A stretch of 64,000 bases of DNA, taken from NCBI RefSeq assembly GCF_001261775.1, contig NZ_LN868535.1, positions 1 through 64,000 of the forward strand, in the 5' to 3' direction. Below are positions 25,381 through 35,124 of the stretch, piece by piece. Position numbers and translations under genes: made by a program. Position 1 is the first letter of the stretch. Each line of letters starts with the position of its first letter. Origin of the DNA: Anaeromassilibacillus senegalensis. Its GTDB lineage: Bacteria > Bacillota > Clostridia > Oscillospirales > Acutalibacteraceae. The notes beneath the pieces were generated by a model. That model did not search any database. It was not told the origin of the DNA and saw nothing but the letters and a program-made list of their open reading frames with translations.

Positions 25381-26259
25381 TCACTCCTCAAATACAAATG
25401 CAACCGTATTAGCAGGCAGTGTTGTTGGCTCTGCAGCTGACACCTGAAATTTAAGACCATTGACGCTGGTTGCATCTCCATTAATATCTAGTTTATTATC
25501 CAATAGAAGAATTAACGTATCAACGTCTACAACTTGGAGCGCAGTCCGTACCTTATCTGGAGTCATCCAATAGGGCGCACCGGTTTTATCCTGAGCATAT
25601 AGGGACTTATCCGCTGTTGGAGCGGCAGACTGTGCCAAAACCGAACTTGATGATGCGTATATCGGCCGGTTCGCCGTCCAACTGGTTTTTCCCGTACCGC
25701 CATTGGATACGCTCACCGTACCGTACATATCCGGGCCATATGGTTTACTGGTTCCAACGGCAATCCAATAGGCTCCATCGTATTGCAATAACTGCGCTTT
25801 ATTTGCGGTCAGCCAGCTGCTTGACTGACCCGATGCTGTACTGCTGTTCGTATAGCTATACCTTCGCTTAATTGTTTTAGCACCCAATCCGTTGATATTA
25901 AGCGTAGGTGAGATGCTCGTACTTACAACATGCGGAATGATTGTAATTGTCAATCCGTTCGTGAGGGATGTTATTCCTTCGACTGTAGCCGTATAAGCAC
26001 TGCCGGACCCTGCTGTTGTTACAATTGGCATAGAATTACCGCCTCCAGCTTCCAGTGTTCCCGTTACCAATCCCATTTTGGTAATCGCCTTTTTACCCTG
26101 TGCAATGTCAGCAGGAGTCGCATTTGCCTGATCTTGAGCAGTATGCCAACCCGTTATGGCTGAGTCAATCTCTGCGCCACTATAGGCTAAAGTATATACA
26201 TAGCTATCATTGCTATCCATCCCACCTGGACCTGCAGCGCGCATTTTGCTATCTTCCAT
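25381..26259 (-). CDS. phage tail fiber-like protein
   Basis: 292 residues. It contains the fiber hallmark GTVSVSNGGTGKTSW, followed by YWMTPDKVRTAL and a Gly/Ser/Thr-rich, low-charge composition. These features fit a trimeric receptor-binding fiber. Lies between small Ig-like accessory genes and the terminal tail gene. Confidence 0.7.
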   Translation of the reverse strand: MEDSKMRAAGPGGMDSNDSYVYTLAYSGAEIDSAITGWHTAQDQANATPADIAQGKKAITKMGLVTGTLEAGGGNSMPIVTTAGSGSAYTATVEGITSLTNGLTITIIPHVVSTSISPTLNINGLGAKTIKRRYSYTNSSTASGQSSSWLTANKAQLLQYDGAYWIAVGTSKPYGPDMYGTVSVSNGGTGKTSWTANRPIYASSSSVLAQSAAPTADKSLYAQDKTGAPYWMTPDKVRTALQVVDVDTLILLLDNKLDINGDATSVNGLKFQVSAAEPTTLPANTVAFVFEE

Positions 26260-26260
26260 A

Positions 26261-26500
26261 TCAGTTTCCTCCCAAATCCAGAAGCCAGCCTATTGCCTCA
26301 TTGATTTCAACATCTGTGTAATCCAGCATGTGGTCTTTACCGTCGGCTGTATGTAATTCAGCATTGTTACAGTCCGCAAGTATATACCCCAAATACTCCA
26401 TTAAAACGCCATATGCTTCAACACCAATTATGAGCCGATAACCCGCTTCAGTCAATACGCTTTGTGGATCAAGTTGGGCCGAAATGATTTTAACGGACAT
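26261..26500 (-). CDS. small phage protein, unknown
   Basis: 79 residues, soluble, acidic C-terminus; no domain recognised. It overlaps the next upstream gene by 11 bp and ends just before the fiber gene starts, so it belongs to the tail operon. Confidence 0.6.
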   Translation of the reverse strand: MSVKIISAQLDPQSVLTEAGYRLIIGVEAYGVLMEYLGYILADCNNAELHTADGKDHMLDYTDVEINEAIGWLLDLGGN

Positions 26501-26771
26501 CCAGTATCACCCGCACTTTTCTTGTCTCTGGCGGTACTTCATAGGTAATTTCCAGCGTATAGGTTCCCGTTTGCTGAGGCTCTACCAAGGTACTGACAAA
26601 CGCACCGTCCACTGCACAAGCTCCCATTTGTTCCGCTTCTGTAACCCCATTGCGCCGAAGAATCCATTCTGCTTTCGGGATAACCACAGCACCAGGTTGT
26701 GCGCTCCGTACTTCCAAATCAACGTATTTATCTTCTCCCAGTATCCAACTTCGTTTATATACAGGCAGCAC
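26490..26771 (-). CDS. small Ig-like phage tail accessory protein
   Basis: 93 residues. Alternating hydrophobic strands and the TYTLEITYEVPPETRKVRV ending look like one Ig-type beta sandwich. GTG start behind GGAGGTG. Confidence 0.55.
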   Translation of the reverse strand: MLPVYKRSWILGEDKYVDLEVRSAQPGAVVIPKAEWILRRNGVTEAEQMGACAVDGAFVSTLVEPQQTGTYTLEITYEVPPETRKVRVILDVR

Positions 26772-27084
26772 TTACACACCTCCTTTGCATTATTACAACA
26801 TGATATCTGCTTTCCATCATATTGATATTCAAACGTTCCGGCAGAAGAATCACCTGATATGATTCTTCTGTGAGCCGAATACATACCATCCGGCTGTCCA
26901 TCATGTATAGAACGCCTGTCCAATATGCCTGTTCACCAATAGCATTTTCTGCCCACAACTCTACTGCATATTGTCCATCTTTAAGATCAGCGGGGACCGA
27001 CGCCTGCCAGTCCCCGCTTGTTGTCTGTTCAAACGTGAGATCGTACTGGTCAGCACGTCCCCACACCCTCACCGCCGCACTCAT
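26755..27084 (-). CDS. small Ig-like phage protein
   Basis: 109 residues. The first half (WQASVPADLKDGQYAVELWA) is a typical Ig-like strand pattern. The start ATG overlaps the stop codon of the upstream Ig-repeat gene (ATGA), so translation is coupled; the 3' end overlaps the next gene by 17 bp. Confidence 0.55.
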   Translation of the reverse strand: MSAAVRVWGRADQYDLTFEQTTSGDWQASVPADLKDGQYAVELWAENAIGEQAYWTGVLYMMDSRMVCIRLTEESYQVILLPERLNINMMESRYHVVIMQRRCVSAACI

Positions 27085-27998
27085 GTTACCGAAACGCTGA
27101 TGACATAGGTTTTTCCTGCATCCACCGGATTAGGCGTAATTGTGGGTGTGCCAATGACCGGTGCGCTGGTATTTAACGTTACTGTGCGTGTAACAGTTGA
27201 TACCTTTCCTGCCTGGTCGGTCGCCGTAATAACAATTGTGTTGACGCCTTCTCTCAATGTAACCGATTTACTCCAAGCACCAGAAGCGTTTACTGTTACA
27301 GCCTCCTGATCCGTATTGTTTAACTTAATTGCGACTACTACCGGACTGCTTGTTACATCATTAGTCGTACCAGATACACTTAAAGCAGTCCTATTGGTCA
27401 CAAAGTTATCTTGCGGGCTTGTCACATCTAACGTTGGTGGCGTTGTATCAATGGTAATACTTCTCGTCGCCGCACTGGATGCATTTCCATCATTGTCAGA
27501 CACATTCAAGGTAATAGTATGTAGGCCATCTGACAACGCAGTCTGTGGAATGTAAGAAATATCATAACCACCCGGTGTGGGGGTTACCGTCATCCCAGTT
27601 GCAGTGCTGCCAACGGAAGCACCATTATCAATTTTCAGGGCAAACGTGCTGAGATAAATACCACTATCATCATCTCTCAATTGAGCAGTAATCGTGGGCG
27701 TATTATCCGTCAATAGTGCGCCGGCTCCAGGGGCTGTAATCGATATGGTCGGCTTAACTCGTTCCTTAACTACTAAACGCAAAGCTTCCCCAACTGCACC
27801 ACTGCTTAATGAATTAGCCGTTCCCATATTACCTGCATCATCTGTGGCTGTAACTGTTACATCATAATAGTGGCCCTCCTTATTATAGGAGGATTTGCCT
27901 GGTGCGGTGAGTGTAGCTTCCCATTTCCCACTACTGTTGTTATATGTTAAATCATGTTCAATACCGTTTATCGTTGCTTTTACAGTCTCGACAGACAT
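27081..27998 (-). CDS. phage tail protein with tandem Ig-like domains
   Basis: 305 residues with three or four Ig/cadherin-like repeats: VTVTATDDAGN, ITLNVSDNDGN, IVITATDQAGK and DTTPPTLDVTSP. Such domains decorate tail or capsid surfaces and bind carbohydrate weakly. RBS GGAGG. Encoded between the fiber and the small XkdX-like protein. Confidence 0.75.
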   Translation of the reverse strand: MSVETVKATINGIEHDLTYNNSSGKWEATLTAPGKSSYNKEGHYYDVTVTATDDAGNMGTANSLSSGAVGEALRLVVKERVKPTISITAPGAGALLTDNTPTITAQLRDDDSGIYLSTFALKIDNGASVGSTATGMTVTPTPGGYDISYIPQTALSDGLHTITLNVSDNDGNASSAATRSITIDTTPPTLDVTSPQDNFVTNRTALSVSGTTNDVTSSPVVVAIKLNNTDQEAVTVNASGAWSKSVTLREGVNTIVITATDQAGKVSTVTRTVTLNTSAPVIGTPTITPNPVDAGKTYVISVSVT

Positions 27999-27999
27999 A

Positions 28000-28167
28000 T
28001 TAAACCTCCAAGTCGTTTACCGGGAGCATTCCGGTGAGTTCTATATACTGATCGTTTGTAATTGCCCCAACCATTAAAAACAGAGAAAGCATGTCCAGCA
28101 TGGTATCCATCGTTCTGCCTGCCTCAATGAGTGTTTTGCAGTTTTCATAAGTGTTTTTGATTCTCAT
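28000..28167 (-). CDS. small XkdX-like phage protein
   Basis: 55 residues. The last segment, GAITNDQYIELTGM, resembles the W/AITxEQYxEITG ending of XkdX-type proteins found between tail fibers and holins. Its ATG overlaps the TGA of the large fiber gene (ATGA). Function unknown. Confidence 0.7.
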   Translation of the reverse strand: MRIKNTYENCKTLIEAGRTMDTMLDMLSLFLMVGAITNDQYIELTGMLPVNDLEV

Positions 28168-31100
28168 ATCGTTATTCCTCCAATTTGCAATTGTGCCAGT
28201 TTAGCTTCCAATTTGGTGAGATACTCTATATTATCCAATGTGTTCTGTTCGATAAATGCCTGCAAGTTCTGCTTATACTCCGTTCGGATTGATCGTGGAG
28301 GCAATGCATCCTCACTGTAAATGGTTGTAATTTGGTGCAACGTTTTAATGCTTTGAATCGCTTTCTGCGCCTCATGACACAGGTAGATCTTTGTTCCATC
28401 CGCACGTATCAGAGTTGTTACTCCACCAACAGTCTGGAGAGAATCGCCAGATAGAAATTGTAGTTCGTCTCCATTCTGTGCGCGAAGTGGAATCATGTAA
28501 TGTGTGCCATTGTACGGTTCAAACGATGTTGCTGACTTCCCAAATTCCAATTGTGGATACAACATGGTTTCCGTTGTATCGCCACGCTGGAATCGCAGAA
28601 ACGCCCGAACCGAAGAGGGTTCTTCCAACGTAAAAGTTCCGGTAAAATACTGGCTGTCTTTTCGCACAAATATCCGGTTGCCAGCCGTATAGGTTCCCGC
28701 TGGCAAGATAAAATATTCTGAATACAAATCTGCATATCCGTCAGATGAAACGACGCCGTTAAATGTGACGGCCCCGTTCTCGTGGATATAAAATGTCGTG
28801 TTTCCTCGCACAAGCCTGCCGGGATCATTGAGAAACAAGAGATTTTTCCCAATGGAAACCAGATTTAAGGAGCCAGAAATCCCTTGTTCGATTCCGTCGA
28901 CAGACGTGCTGTTTCCTTCCACACAGAAATTGCGGACTAAACCCGCCGCGCAGTCTATGAGAAACAGTGGGTATCCGGTGCTGGACGTCCACACCTGATC
29001 TGTTTTCAATTCCATACGGCTATTGATACACGCAAGTGTATCTTTGCAATAGACGGCCTTTAAATACGGTGGGACACTGTCGCTGCTGCTCATGATCCCA
29101 TCGACGGGCTGGATTTCGTTTAACGTTTCCAGCGTGGTCGGCGGTAATACAGTTATAATCGGATTTTTAAGTTGGTAATAAACCGTAACAGGGTGTTCCG
29201 CCAGCCAAGTGCGCCATTCGTCCAGCGTCTCTACAAACCCGGTCCAAAAATAAAAGTTATTTATATACGCACCGATACCAATCAAGCCATTTAAGGTATT
29301 GGTTGACGCAATCGTAGAAAAATGTGTGCAGAAAAAGTTATTGGCTTCCCAGAGATTATTTTCCCATCCAATATAGTCCACCACGTTACGGATATAAAAG
29401 CGCAAACTTCCCGCCACTATGTCCATGGCTACCCAATCCTCACTGGACGCACCGTTCAGCGTAAGCGTCCCCACACGCCGAATGAATCGCCCGTCCTGCG
29501 TAATTTCATCCCTTTCGCCGTTTGGCAACGAATGGAGCGGCTGCGGAACCGCAATGCTGATGTTAGTTTCTTTCATTGCCAACTGCACGATTCCGGTATT
29601 TCCCGCACCGATAAAAGTCGCCGGATTCATCGGGCCTTTCGACTGTGTGGGGTCCAGCAACGTTTCTTGTGTAGCGCCGCAGATAGAAAACTCTTGAAAT
29701 GTCGCACCTTCGGCCGGATCTGTAATTGTAATGGTCCCCAGTCCACTTGTATTTTCTAGAATAGATGGTGAAAATAAATTCTGTGCATCCGCTTTTGTAT
29801 ACGCATTTTCATCAAAACGATCAACATAGGATTTAGTATCAAATGGATAAGAAACTGCAAGATACGGTTTTACTGGATCTGTACAAGACAGATCCCCATC
29901 CTGTGTGGCAATTGCCCTTATTGCTTCAACGACCGATGGCACTTCGCTCACTACTGGATGCTGCCGCAGATAATAGACTGTGATGGGATGTTCCGCCAAC
30001 CAGGCACGCAGACCAGCTTCATCTGGCGATGCAAGACGGCTGGCTAGAACACGAATATCCAACCGTCCCATGCCAGGTTTCATGGCATACCATTCCCAGG
30101 TGGTAATGTGTTCGCCTCCCGTATGAATTTTGCCATAGCAGGGCAGGAGGTTCGAGACACAGAAAATCTTACCCCCGTCCAACTTTCCATTATCGCCGCC
30201 AATGTCATCCATCGCGATGATATACGCCTGACAGTAATTCTTATCTTCAATTTCATATACTGCCCACTTCCTGCTTCCATCTAAAACGATTTTTCCCACC
30301 CGGCTGATAAAATTACCGTCTGCTGTGATCTCGTCCCGGCTTCCATCTGGCAGGGCATACAACGGCTGATCCAATGGGATTTCATAAACCTTTGATCCCA
30401 TGGCCAGATGTACGCTTCCGTTTTGTCCAACACCGAAGATCGTAGAGGGGTTATCCGGGCTCTTTTCCTGCGATGGATCCGCCAATATTTCTGTCAGGTC
30501 GCCAAGCATGGAACACGATAGAAGCGTTGTCTGCGCCACAGGACTTGTGATATGTACCGTGCCTAGTCCTTCCACGCGTTCTTCAATGGCCGGAGCGAAT
30601 TGCATCCGTGCTTCCGTTCTGCTATAGGTGTCCAGCGCCGCAATTCTTTCCGCTTCAGCAGTTGCCTTCTCCGCTTCTGTTTGGGCGGTTTGGGCATACT
30701 CCGCAGCCTGCTGTGCGAGAGTGTCAACGGTTTGTTTTGCCTGCAACGCGCTGGATGCACTACTGACCGCGCTACTCTCACTGTCTTTGGCCGCTGTTTT
30801 GCTTGCAGCTGCCGTTGTAGCAGCGGTTTGGGCGTCCTGTTTGCTCTTTAATGCGGTCTGTGCATCCTTTTGCGCCTGTTCAGCTAGCGTCATTACTTCA
30901 GTTTGAATCTGACTGACAGCCTCTTTGTTTTTCTCAACCTGTACAGCGGCAGTTTCCGCAGCCGCTTTTGACGCTATAGCGGAAGCTTGCGCAGCCTGTG
31001 CTTCCCGCGCATTGGCTTCTGTATCTGCTGCTGCTTGCTGAACGGCCGACAAATCACGGTTTACTTTATCCGCTGATTCCTGGACAATTTGAGTCAACGC

Positions 31101-31697
31101 AGATACATTTGCTTTATCTGCTGCAACGGACTGTGTATCTTCCCGAACTTGGCCGGCAATGGTTGCAACGTCGATCTTTACTTGTCCAACGGCTTCCCGG
31201 TCTGCTTCTGCTTGTGCAGCGGCGGTTTCCGCAGCGGTTCTGGATGTTTCTGCTTCCTGTGCTTTTTCTGTCGCTGTTGCAGCAGCAGTGCTTGTGCCAT
31301 CGAGCACTGCTTGCATTTTATTTACGATTTGCTGGTAAATATCAACCGATGGGGGAGGTGGTGTTTCTCCCTCTATGTATGCGCCCTGTTTAATTTTTAT
31401 TGTATAGATATTCGTGGTTGCCCGTGTGTCCCCGGCAATGCCAACCAGGCCAAAGGCCACATCGCCTGGCAGCTGGGTTAATTCATGTGGAATCATACAG
31501 GTGTCGCCAGTGAGCAACACTTGCTGTTGTTCGGCCCGATCTGTGTTAAAAAACAAGGCCGTTTTAGATAGCGACATCCAATCGCTGTCAAATGTAAAAT
31601 GCAATTCTATGTAGTTTACATTTCCGGATGTAATGGTGGAAATCGTCTTTGATATGGACAGACTGTTCTTATGAACTTCAAAATATATTGTTTGCAC
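28164..31697 (-). CDS. long tail fiber with BppU-like head, coiled coil and duplicated binding modules
   Basis: 1177 residues. Residues 1-110 resemble the N-terminal baseplate-attachment domain of BppU-type proteins. About 125-390 is a long Ala-rich coiled coil (many A-x-x-A-A-x-x-A steps). Two homologous modules follow, each beginning GLGT[VI]xIT and passing through LPxGxRDEIT and LAEHP[IV]TVYY (about 395-640 and 655-905). A third, different receptor-binding region leads to a C-terminal helix. GTG start behind GAAGGTG. Confidence 0.75.
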   Translation of the reverse strand: MQTIYFEVHKNSLSISKTISTITSGNVNYIELHFTFDSDWMSLSKTALFFNTDRAEQQQVLLTGDTCMIPHELTQLPGDVAFGLVGIAGDTRATTNIYTIKIKQGAYIEGETPPPPSVDIYQQIVNKMQAVLDGTSTAAATATEKAQEAETSRTAAETAAAQAEADREAVGQVKIDVATIAGQVREDTQSVAADKANVSALTQIVQESADKVNRDLSAVQQAAADTEANAREAQAAQASAIASKAAAETAAVQVEKNKEAVSQIQTEVMTLAEQAQKDAQTALKSKQDAQTAATTAAASKTAAKDSESSAVSSASSALQAKQTVDTLAQQAAEYAQTAQTEAEKATAEAERIAALDTYSRTEARMQFAPAIEERVEGLGTVHITSPVAQTTLLSCSMLGDLTEILADPSQEKSPDNPSTIFGVGQNGSVHLAMGSKVYEIPLDQPLYALPDGSRDEITADGNFISRVGKIVLDGSRKWAVYEIEDKNYCQAYIIAMDDIGGDNGKLDGGKIFCVSNLLPCYGKIHTGGEHITTWEWYAMKPGMGRLDIRVLASRLASPDEAGLRAWLAEHPITVYYLRQHPVVSEVPSVVEAIRAIATQDGDLSCTDPVKPYLAVSYPFDTKSYVDRFDENAYTKADAQNLFSPSILENTSGLGTITITDPAEGATFQEFSICGATQETLLDPTQSKGPMNPATFIGAGNTGIVQLAMKETNISIAVPQPLHSLPNGERDEITQDGRFIRRVGTLTLNGASSEDWVAMDIVAGSLRFYIRNVVDYIGWENNLWEANNFFCTHFSTIASTNTLNGLIGIGAYINNFYFWTGFVETLDEWRTWLAEHPVTVYYQLKNPIITVLPPTTLETLNEIQPVDGIMSSSDSVPPYLKAVYCKDTLACINSRMELKTDQVWTSSTGYPLFLIDCAAGLVRNFCVEGNSTSVDGIEQGISGSLNLVSIGKNLLFLNDPGRLVRGNTTFYIHENGAVTFNGVVSSDGYADLYSEYFILPAGTYTAGNRIFVRKDSQYFTGTFTLEEPSSVRAFLRFQRGDTTETMLYPQLEFGKSATSFEPYNGTHYMIPLRAQNGDELQFLSGDSLQTVGGVTTLIRADGTKIYLCHEAQKAIQSIKTLHQITTIYSEDALPPRSIRTEYKQNLQAFIEQNTLDNIEYLTKLEAKLAQLQIGGITI

Positions 31698-31715
31698 GTA
31701 TTCACCTTCTTGCGG

Positions 31716-32015
31716 TTATGCCGCATATTTCCCAATGTTTACACCTTGCAGCTTCCCCAAAATATCACTGGCATAATTTGCTCCACGGCTGGCGAAGATG
31801 CCTGTCAGGATACATCCGACATAGGGCACAGTGAAAGTTGCACCTAGTGCGGCGTAAATGTCAGCCCCGGACAGAATGCACAGGGCGACGGCCGCAACCA
31901 ACGCGCCGATCTGGATAACAGCGGCTTTTCGCTCGCCATTGATAATGGTCTTTACATATTCAACGATTCCTTCAACAGTGACTGCAAGTGTCAGAAATAA
32001 TACGATTGCTTCCAT
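31716..32015 (-). CDS. phage holin
   Basis: 99 residues. An N-terminal helix (VLFLTLAVTVEGIVEYV) is followed by a hydrophobic hairpin IGALVAAVALCIL-SGADIYAALG and a further segment reaching GCILTGIFASRGANYASD. Such phage holins permeabilise the membrane to release the endolysin. ATG 32015 follows AAGGAGG. Lies directly after the XhlA-like gene and amidase. Confidence 0.75.
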   Translation of the reverse strand: MEAIVLFLTLAVTVEGIVEYVKTIINGERKAAVIQIGALVAAVALCILSGADIYAALGATFTVPYVGCILTGIFASRGANYASDILGKLQGVNIGKYAA

Positions 32016-32028
32016 TCGATAGCCCTCC

Positions 32029-32298
32029 TTATGGCTTTTCCAGGCGAGATATACGGCCTTCATGATCGGACAGTTCCCGTCCATGGTCCGCTATTACTTT
32101 GTCCTGTTCTTCATTTTTATCCCAGAGGCGTTTGCGTGCCTCATGTCCGCTTTCTTCCTGCCGTTCCATCCGCACTTCTACGTTTTGCAGCGTGACCGTC
32201 AGCTTCGTAATGTTGGTATTCAGCTTCACAATTGGCCCCACGATCGCACCTACAAGGCCTACCAGGGCGATTATCACACAGACCATCTGCCATTCCAT
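32029..32298 (-). CDS. XhlA-like holin-associated protein
   Basis: 89 residues: one N-terminal transmembrane helix (VCVIIALVGLVGAIVG) and a charged coiled coil to the C-terminus (MERQEESGHEARKRLWDKNE). This is the XhlA/hemolysin arrangement that assists lysis. RBS GGGGG. Confidence 0.7.
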   Translation of the reverse strand: MEWQMVCVIIALVGLVGAIVGPIVKLNTNITKLTVTLQNVEVRMERQEESGHEARKRLWDKNEEQDKVIADHGRELSDHEGRISRLEKP

Positions 32299-32310
32299 AG
32301 CTTGTCCCCC

Positions 32311-33024
32311 TTATATGATCGTCACCGAAAATAGCTTTTCATCATTCGTATATACGCCTGTACTTTCTCCGCATTTACCTGTCGCTGTTATTCCAAATAT
32401 GTATTCGTTCCCCGATTGCCGACCAGTAAAGGTTTTCATAACACTGCCATTTCCCACTGTAAACGATGGTTTTGCAAAGCTTGTCAATTTGACATGGTAG
32501 CTGTTCCCACGCGCCAGAGAAATATCCTGCGTGGTGTCGGAAATCACTTTGTGCAAAGCCATATCAACCATCTTTTTAAATCTGTCCCATCCCAGGTCTA
32601 GCGTCCGATGCGGACAATACTTGCCAGAGTAGTCCTGGTGCTTTGTCACCCGGTCCAGCTCCCAGCCATACCGTGCCATAATCGATGCGGTCAGTTCGGC
32701 TGCGTTCTGTTCGGCTGCTTCAAACCACGCTCCACCACTCTTTGAGTAGCATATTTCAATTGCGATTCCTTCCCTGTTTCCTGTTCCATTCCCGTCGCCA
32801 GCGTGCCAGGCATTTCGGTTTTCGGGTATCGCCTGTATGATCTCCTTGTCATCAACCGCATAGTGAAAGGAGGTCTCCGCATTGTTATGTGACATATACG
32901 CGACTTCGTTTTCAGCGCTCGCATCGTTGGCGGTATTGTGGATGACCACGCGAGTTGGCGTCATCGTATATGGACACTTAATTTTATGCTTGCTGACCGG
33001 AATCATCCTTTGGATAACCGTCAT
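32311..33024 (-). CDS. phage endolysin, N-acetylmuramoyl-L-alanine amidase
   Basis: 237 residues. Amidase_2 domain (about 1-155) has zinc ligands in VVIHNTA and in KYCPHRTLD, with SFHYAVDD and NRNAWHAGDGN. It cuts the bond between MurNAc and L-Ala. The C-terminal 78 residues are the small beta domain also found at the end of the host arabinofuranosidase and in the cargo protein at 40,088. The place in an endolysin suggests cell-wall binding. ATG overlaps the upstream stop (ATGA) and follows GGAGG. Confidence 0.93.
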   Translation of the reverse strand: MTVIQRMIPVSKHKIKCPYTMTPTRVVIHNTANDASAENEVAYMSHNNAETSFHYAVDDKEIIQAIPENRNAWHAGDGNGTGNREGIAIEICYSKSGGAWFEAAEQNAAELTASIMARYGWELDRVTKHQDYSGKYCPHRTLDLGWDRFKKMVDMALHKVISDTTQDISLARGNSYHVKLTSFAKPSFTVGNGSVMKTFTGRQSGNEYIFGITATGKCGESTGVYTNDEKLFSVTII

Positions 33025-33773
33025 TCGACTACCTCCGTCCATTGAGTTGGCGGCTCCCAGATGTTCGCGTCAACATCGCTTGTCCACCGTTTTCCGCCGT
33101 GGCTGACCTTTGCTCCCAGAGGATATGCATCCGTGCTCCCGGCGGGCTGTCTCCACTCCGGCCACTCAACCGCTGGATCGTCGATGCGCACCCAAAGGGA
33201 CGGAGAAACGTCCGGGATCCAGCTCTCCTGTGATGTATGGTCTGTCAGACAGCGATAGAGAAGGCTATTGTGTTGTACCCGGTCGCCGGCAGTGTATTCG
33301 TGGGCCTCCGGAATCCACTCCGGGAACATCCAGATACAGTCTGTTGCCTCTTTGTCCGTCAGCTTTGTGGATGCTGCTTCAATCTGTGTGCGCTTTGCGC
33401 GGGCTGTGGCAAGTAGATCGCCAGATGCGTCTCCAATCACTTCCGCAATTGCACGTGCCTGCGTTTCCGTTTCCTGCAGGAGTTGTACTTCACGGACACT
33501 TTCCATTTTTACCATAGTAACGCTGATCTTAGCGTCTTCGTAAATCGACCGCACAAACATCGTATAGCCGTTCAGGGACTTTTCGGCTTCGTCGATTGTC
33601 ATGGTCTGCGTTTTTTCAGGATTTGTGAAGATTTCACGTAGTTGCGTATCCGTATAGATGCTTGCATCAAAAATAAAGCGTACACCATCACGGTATACGC
33701 CTTTATAGCTTTGTCGTTCTTCACGATTCCCCATCATATTCAATTGAGATTGGTCTGCAAATGTCAATTTCAC
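33021..33773 (-). CDS. phage tail protein with two CBM5/12-like chitin/glycan-binding modules
   Basis: 250 residues. N-terminal 150 residues are helical, with no family recognised. The C-terminal part carries two aromatic modules: YTAGDRVQHNSLLYRCLTDH followed by WIPDVSPSLW, and AYPLGAKVSHGGKRWTSD followed by WEPPTQW. These are the pattern of carbohydrate-binding family 5/12. Probably helps bind cell-surface glycan. GTG start behind GGAG. Confidence 0.75.
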   Translation of the reverse strand: MKLTFADQSQLNMMGNREERQSYKGVYRDGVRFIFDASIYTDTQLREIFTNPEKTQTMTIDEAEKSLNGYTMFVRSIYEDAKISVTMVKMESVREVQLLQETETQARAIAEVIGDASGDLLATARAKRTQIEAASTKLTDKEATDCIWMFPEWIPEAHEYTAGDRVQHNSLLYRCLTDHTSQESWIPDVSPSLWVRIDDPAVEWPEWRQPAGSTDAYPLGAKVSHGGKRWTSDVDANIWEPPTQWTEVVE

Positions 33774-33789
33774 AATTTACATCTCCTTA

Positions 33790-35001
33790 TTACGGGTTAC
33801 TGGTATTAACCGCTGGGAACAAGTTGATTTTAAGCTTTGCATCTGTTTCTGCATTTTCCAAAGCGATACCTAGTTTTGCATCGGATTCCCAATTTCCCAG
33901 TTTTATGTACCCATTAGCGTTATATACACAATAAAATTTAACGCTGTAGGCTACAAAGTATGGCTCGTTAAGTTTTCCAACATAAAGATATTTTCCGTCT
34001 AATGAAAAACAAACAGCATAAACGTTACTTTCTGCTATCATCGGCGTATTAAGGCGAACAAAAGTATCTCCGTCTCGTTTACATACAGTTAAAAATGGAC
34101 TTCTCGAGTGTCCTGCGGCAAGGTAGTTTCCATCTGGAGAAAAATTCACACTAAAAATTGACGCAGACGGAGCAAGAATGATACTAGACAGTTTTGTAAA
34201 CGTATCGTCTATGCGCTTGTAGACTTCTAAGCATTTATCCCCACCGGATGCAAGGTATGTTCCGTCCGGAGAAAAACACAAACTTTGAGGTGTTCCGTCT
34301 GAGGCATCAACCGTGTTTATTTGATTAAATACGTCTCCAGACCTTTTAAACATTAGCAGGGTGTTACTTATCCCCACGGCTAAATAAATTCCATCTGGAG
34401 AAAATCCAACGCTGTAAATATCATCGGATATAGTTATTGCATTGGATAATTCGGTAAAATTATCGCCTGATCGTTTGTATATTTTTACCGAATGCGCAAA
34501 CATAAATCCAGCAGCAAGATAATTTGCATTGGGGGAAAATGACATTGAAATGGCTTGATCCGGAGCTTTTAATGTTGGTGTTGATAATTCTGTAAAGGCA
34601 TCACCTGATCGTTTATATATAACAATATCGTTTTCCCTTGACACAGCCAAATAAGTGCCATCAGGGGAGAAACATATTGCCGGAATCCCACTTGATAGAT
34701 CTACCGATATTGACAGTTCAGTTATAGTTTGTCCTGATCGTTTGTAGACTTTAAGATATGGTGCAGCCTCATATCTCACCGCAATATATTCGCCTGTTAA
34801 GCATGATACAACATATACTTGCGCATCAGGTGAATTCGGAATATCCAAATAATCCACTATATCGCCACCCCAATCCAGCGTGGGAATCGCTGCTATAGCT
34901 TTATCTTTTGTTATATCCTCCTTGGCAACTCCAACTTGTTTATCTTTCCAGCCACGTGGAAAACCACCCGCACCCGCACGTCCTTTTATAACTGTTGACA
35001 C
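33790..35001 (-). CDS. WD40-like beta-propeller phage tail protein
   Basis: 403 residues. The N-terminus (GGFPRGWKDKQVG) is shared with the next upstream paralog. Then about seven repeats occur of the form FSPDGxYLAxG followed by YKRSGDxFTxL, which make a beta-propeller. The C-terminal NANGYIKLGNWES is again shared with the paralog. Likely displayed on the tail tip and used for receptor contact. GTG start behind GGGGAGG. Confidence 0.75.
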   Translation of the reverse strand: MSTVIKGRAGAGGFPRGWKDKQVGVAKEDITKDKAIAAIPTLDWGGDIVDYLDIPNSPDAQVYVVSCLTGEYIAVRYEAAPYLKVYKRSGQTITELSISVDLSSGIPAICFSPDGTYLAVSRENDIVIYKRSGDAFTELSTPTLKAPDQAISMSFSPNANYLAAGFMFAHSVKIYKRSGDNFTELSNAITISDDIYSVGFSPDGIYLAVGISNTLLMFKRSGDVFNQINTVDASDGTPQSLCFSPDGTYLASGGDKCLEVYKRIDDTFTKLSSIILAPSASIFSVNFSPDGNYLAAGHSRSPFLTVCKRDGDTFVRLNTPMIAESNVYAVCFSLDGKYLYVGKLNEPYFVAYSVKFYCVYNANGYIKLGNWESDAKLGIALENAETDAKLKINLFPAVNTSNP

Positions 35002-35123
35002 TGTGAACCCTCCCCTCGCCCAATAATTACCTTAACATTGCTAGAATAAACGATAGAGATATAATTGCTTTCCAGAGTAAAGAACTGACCGCTGTTAGGA
35101 TATAGCTTCCTTAAAGTTTGCAT
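34986..35123 (-). CDS. small phage protein, 45 residues
   Basis: ATG 35123 follows GGAGGATAGC by good spacing. The frame ends 16 bp inside the downstream beta-propeller gene, whose ribosome site lies inside its last codons. Beta-prone; no relatives recognised. Confidence 0.55.
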   Translation of the reverse strand: MQTLRKLYPNSGQFFTLESNYISIVYSSNVKVIIGRGEGSQCQQL

Positions 35124-35124
35124 G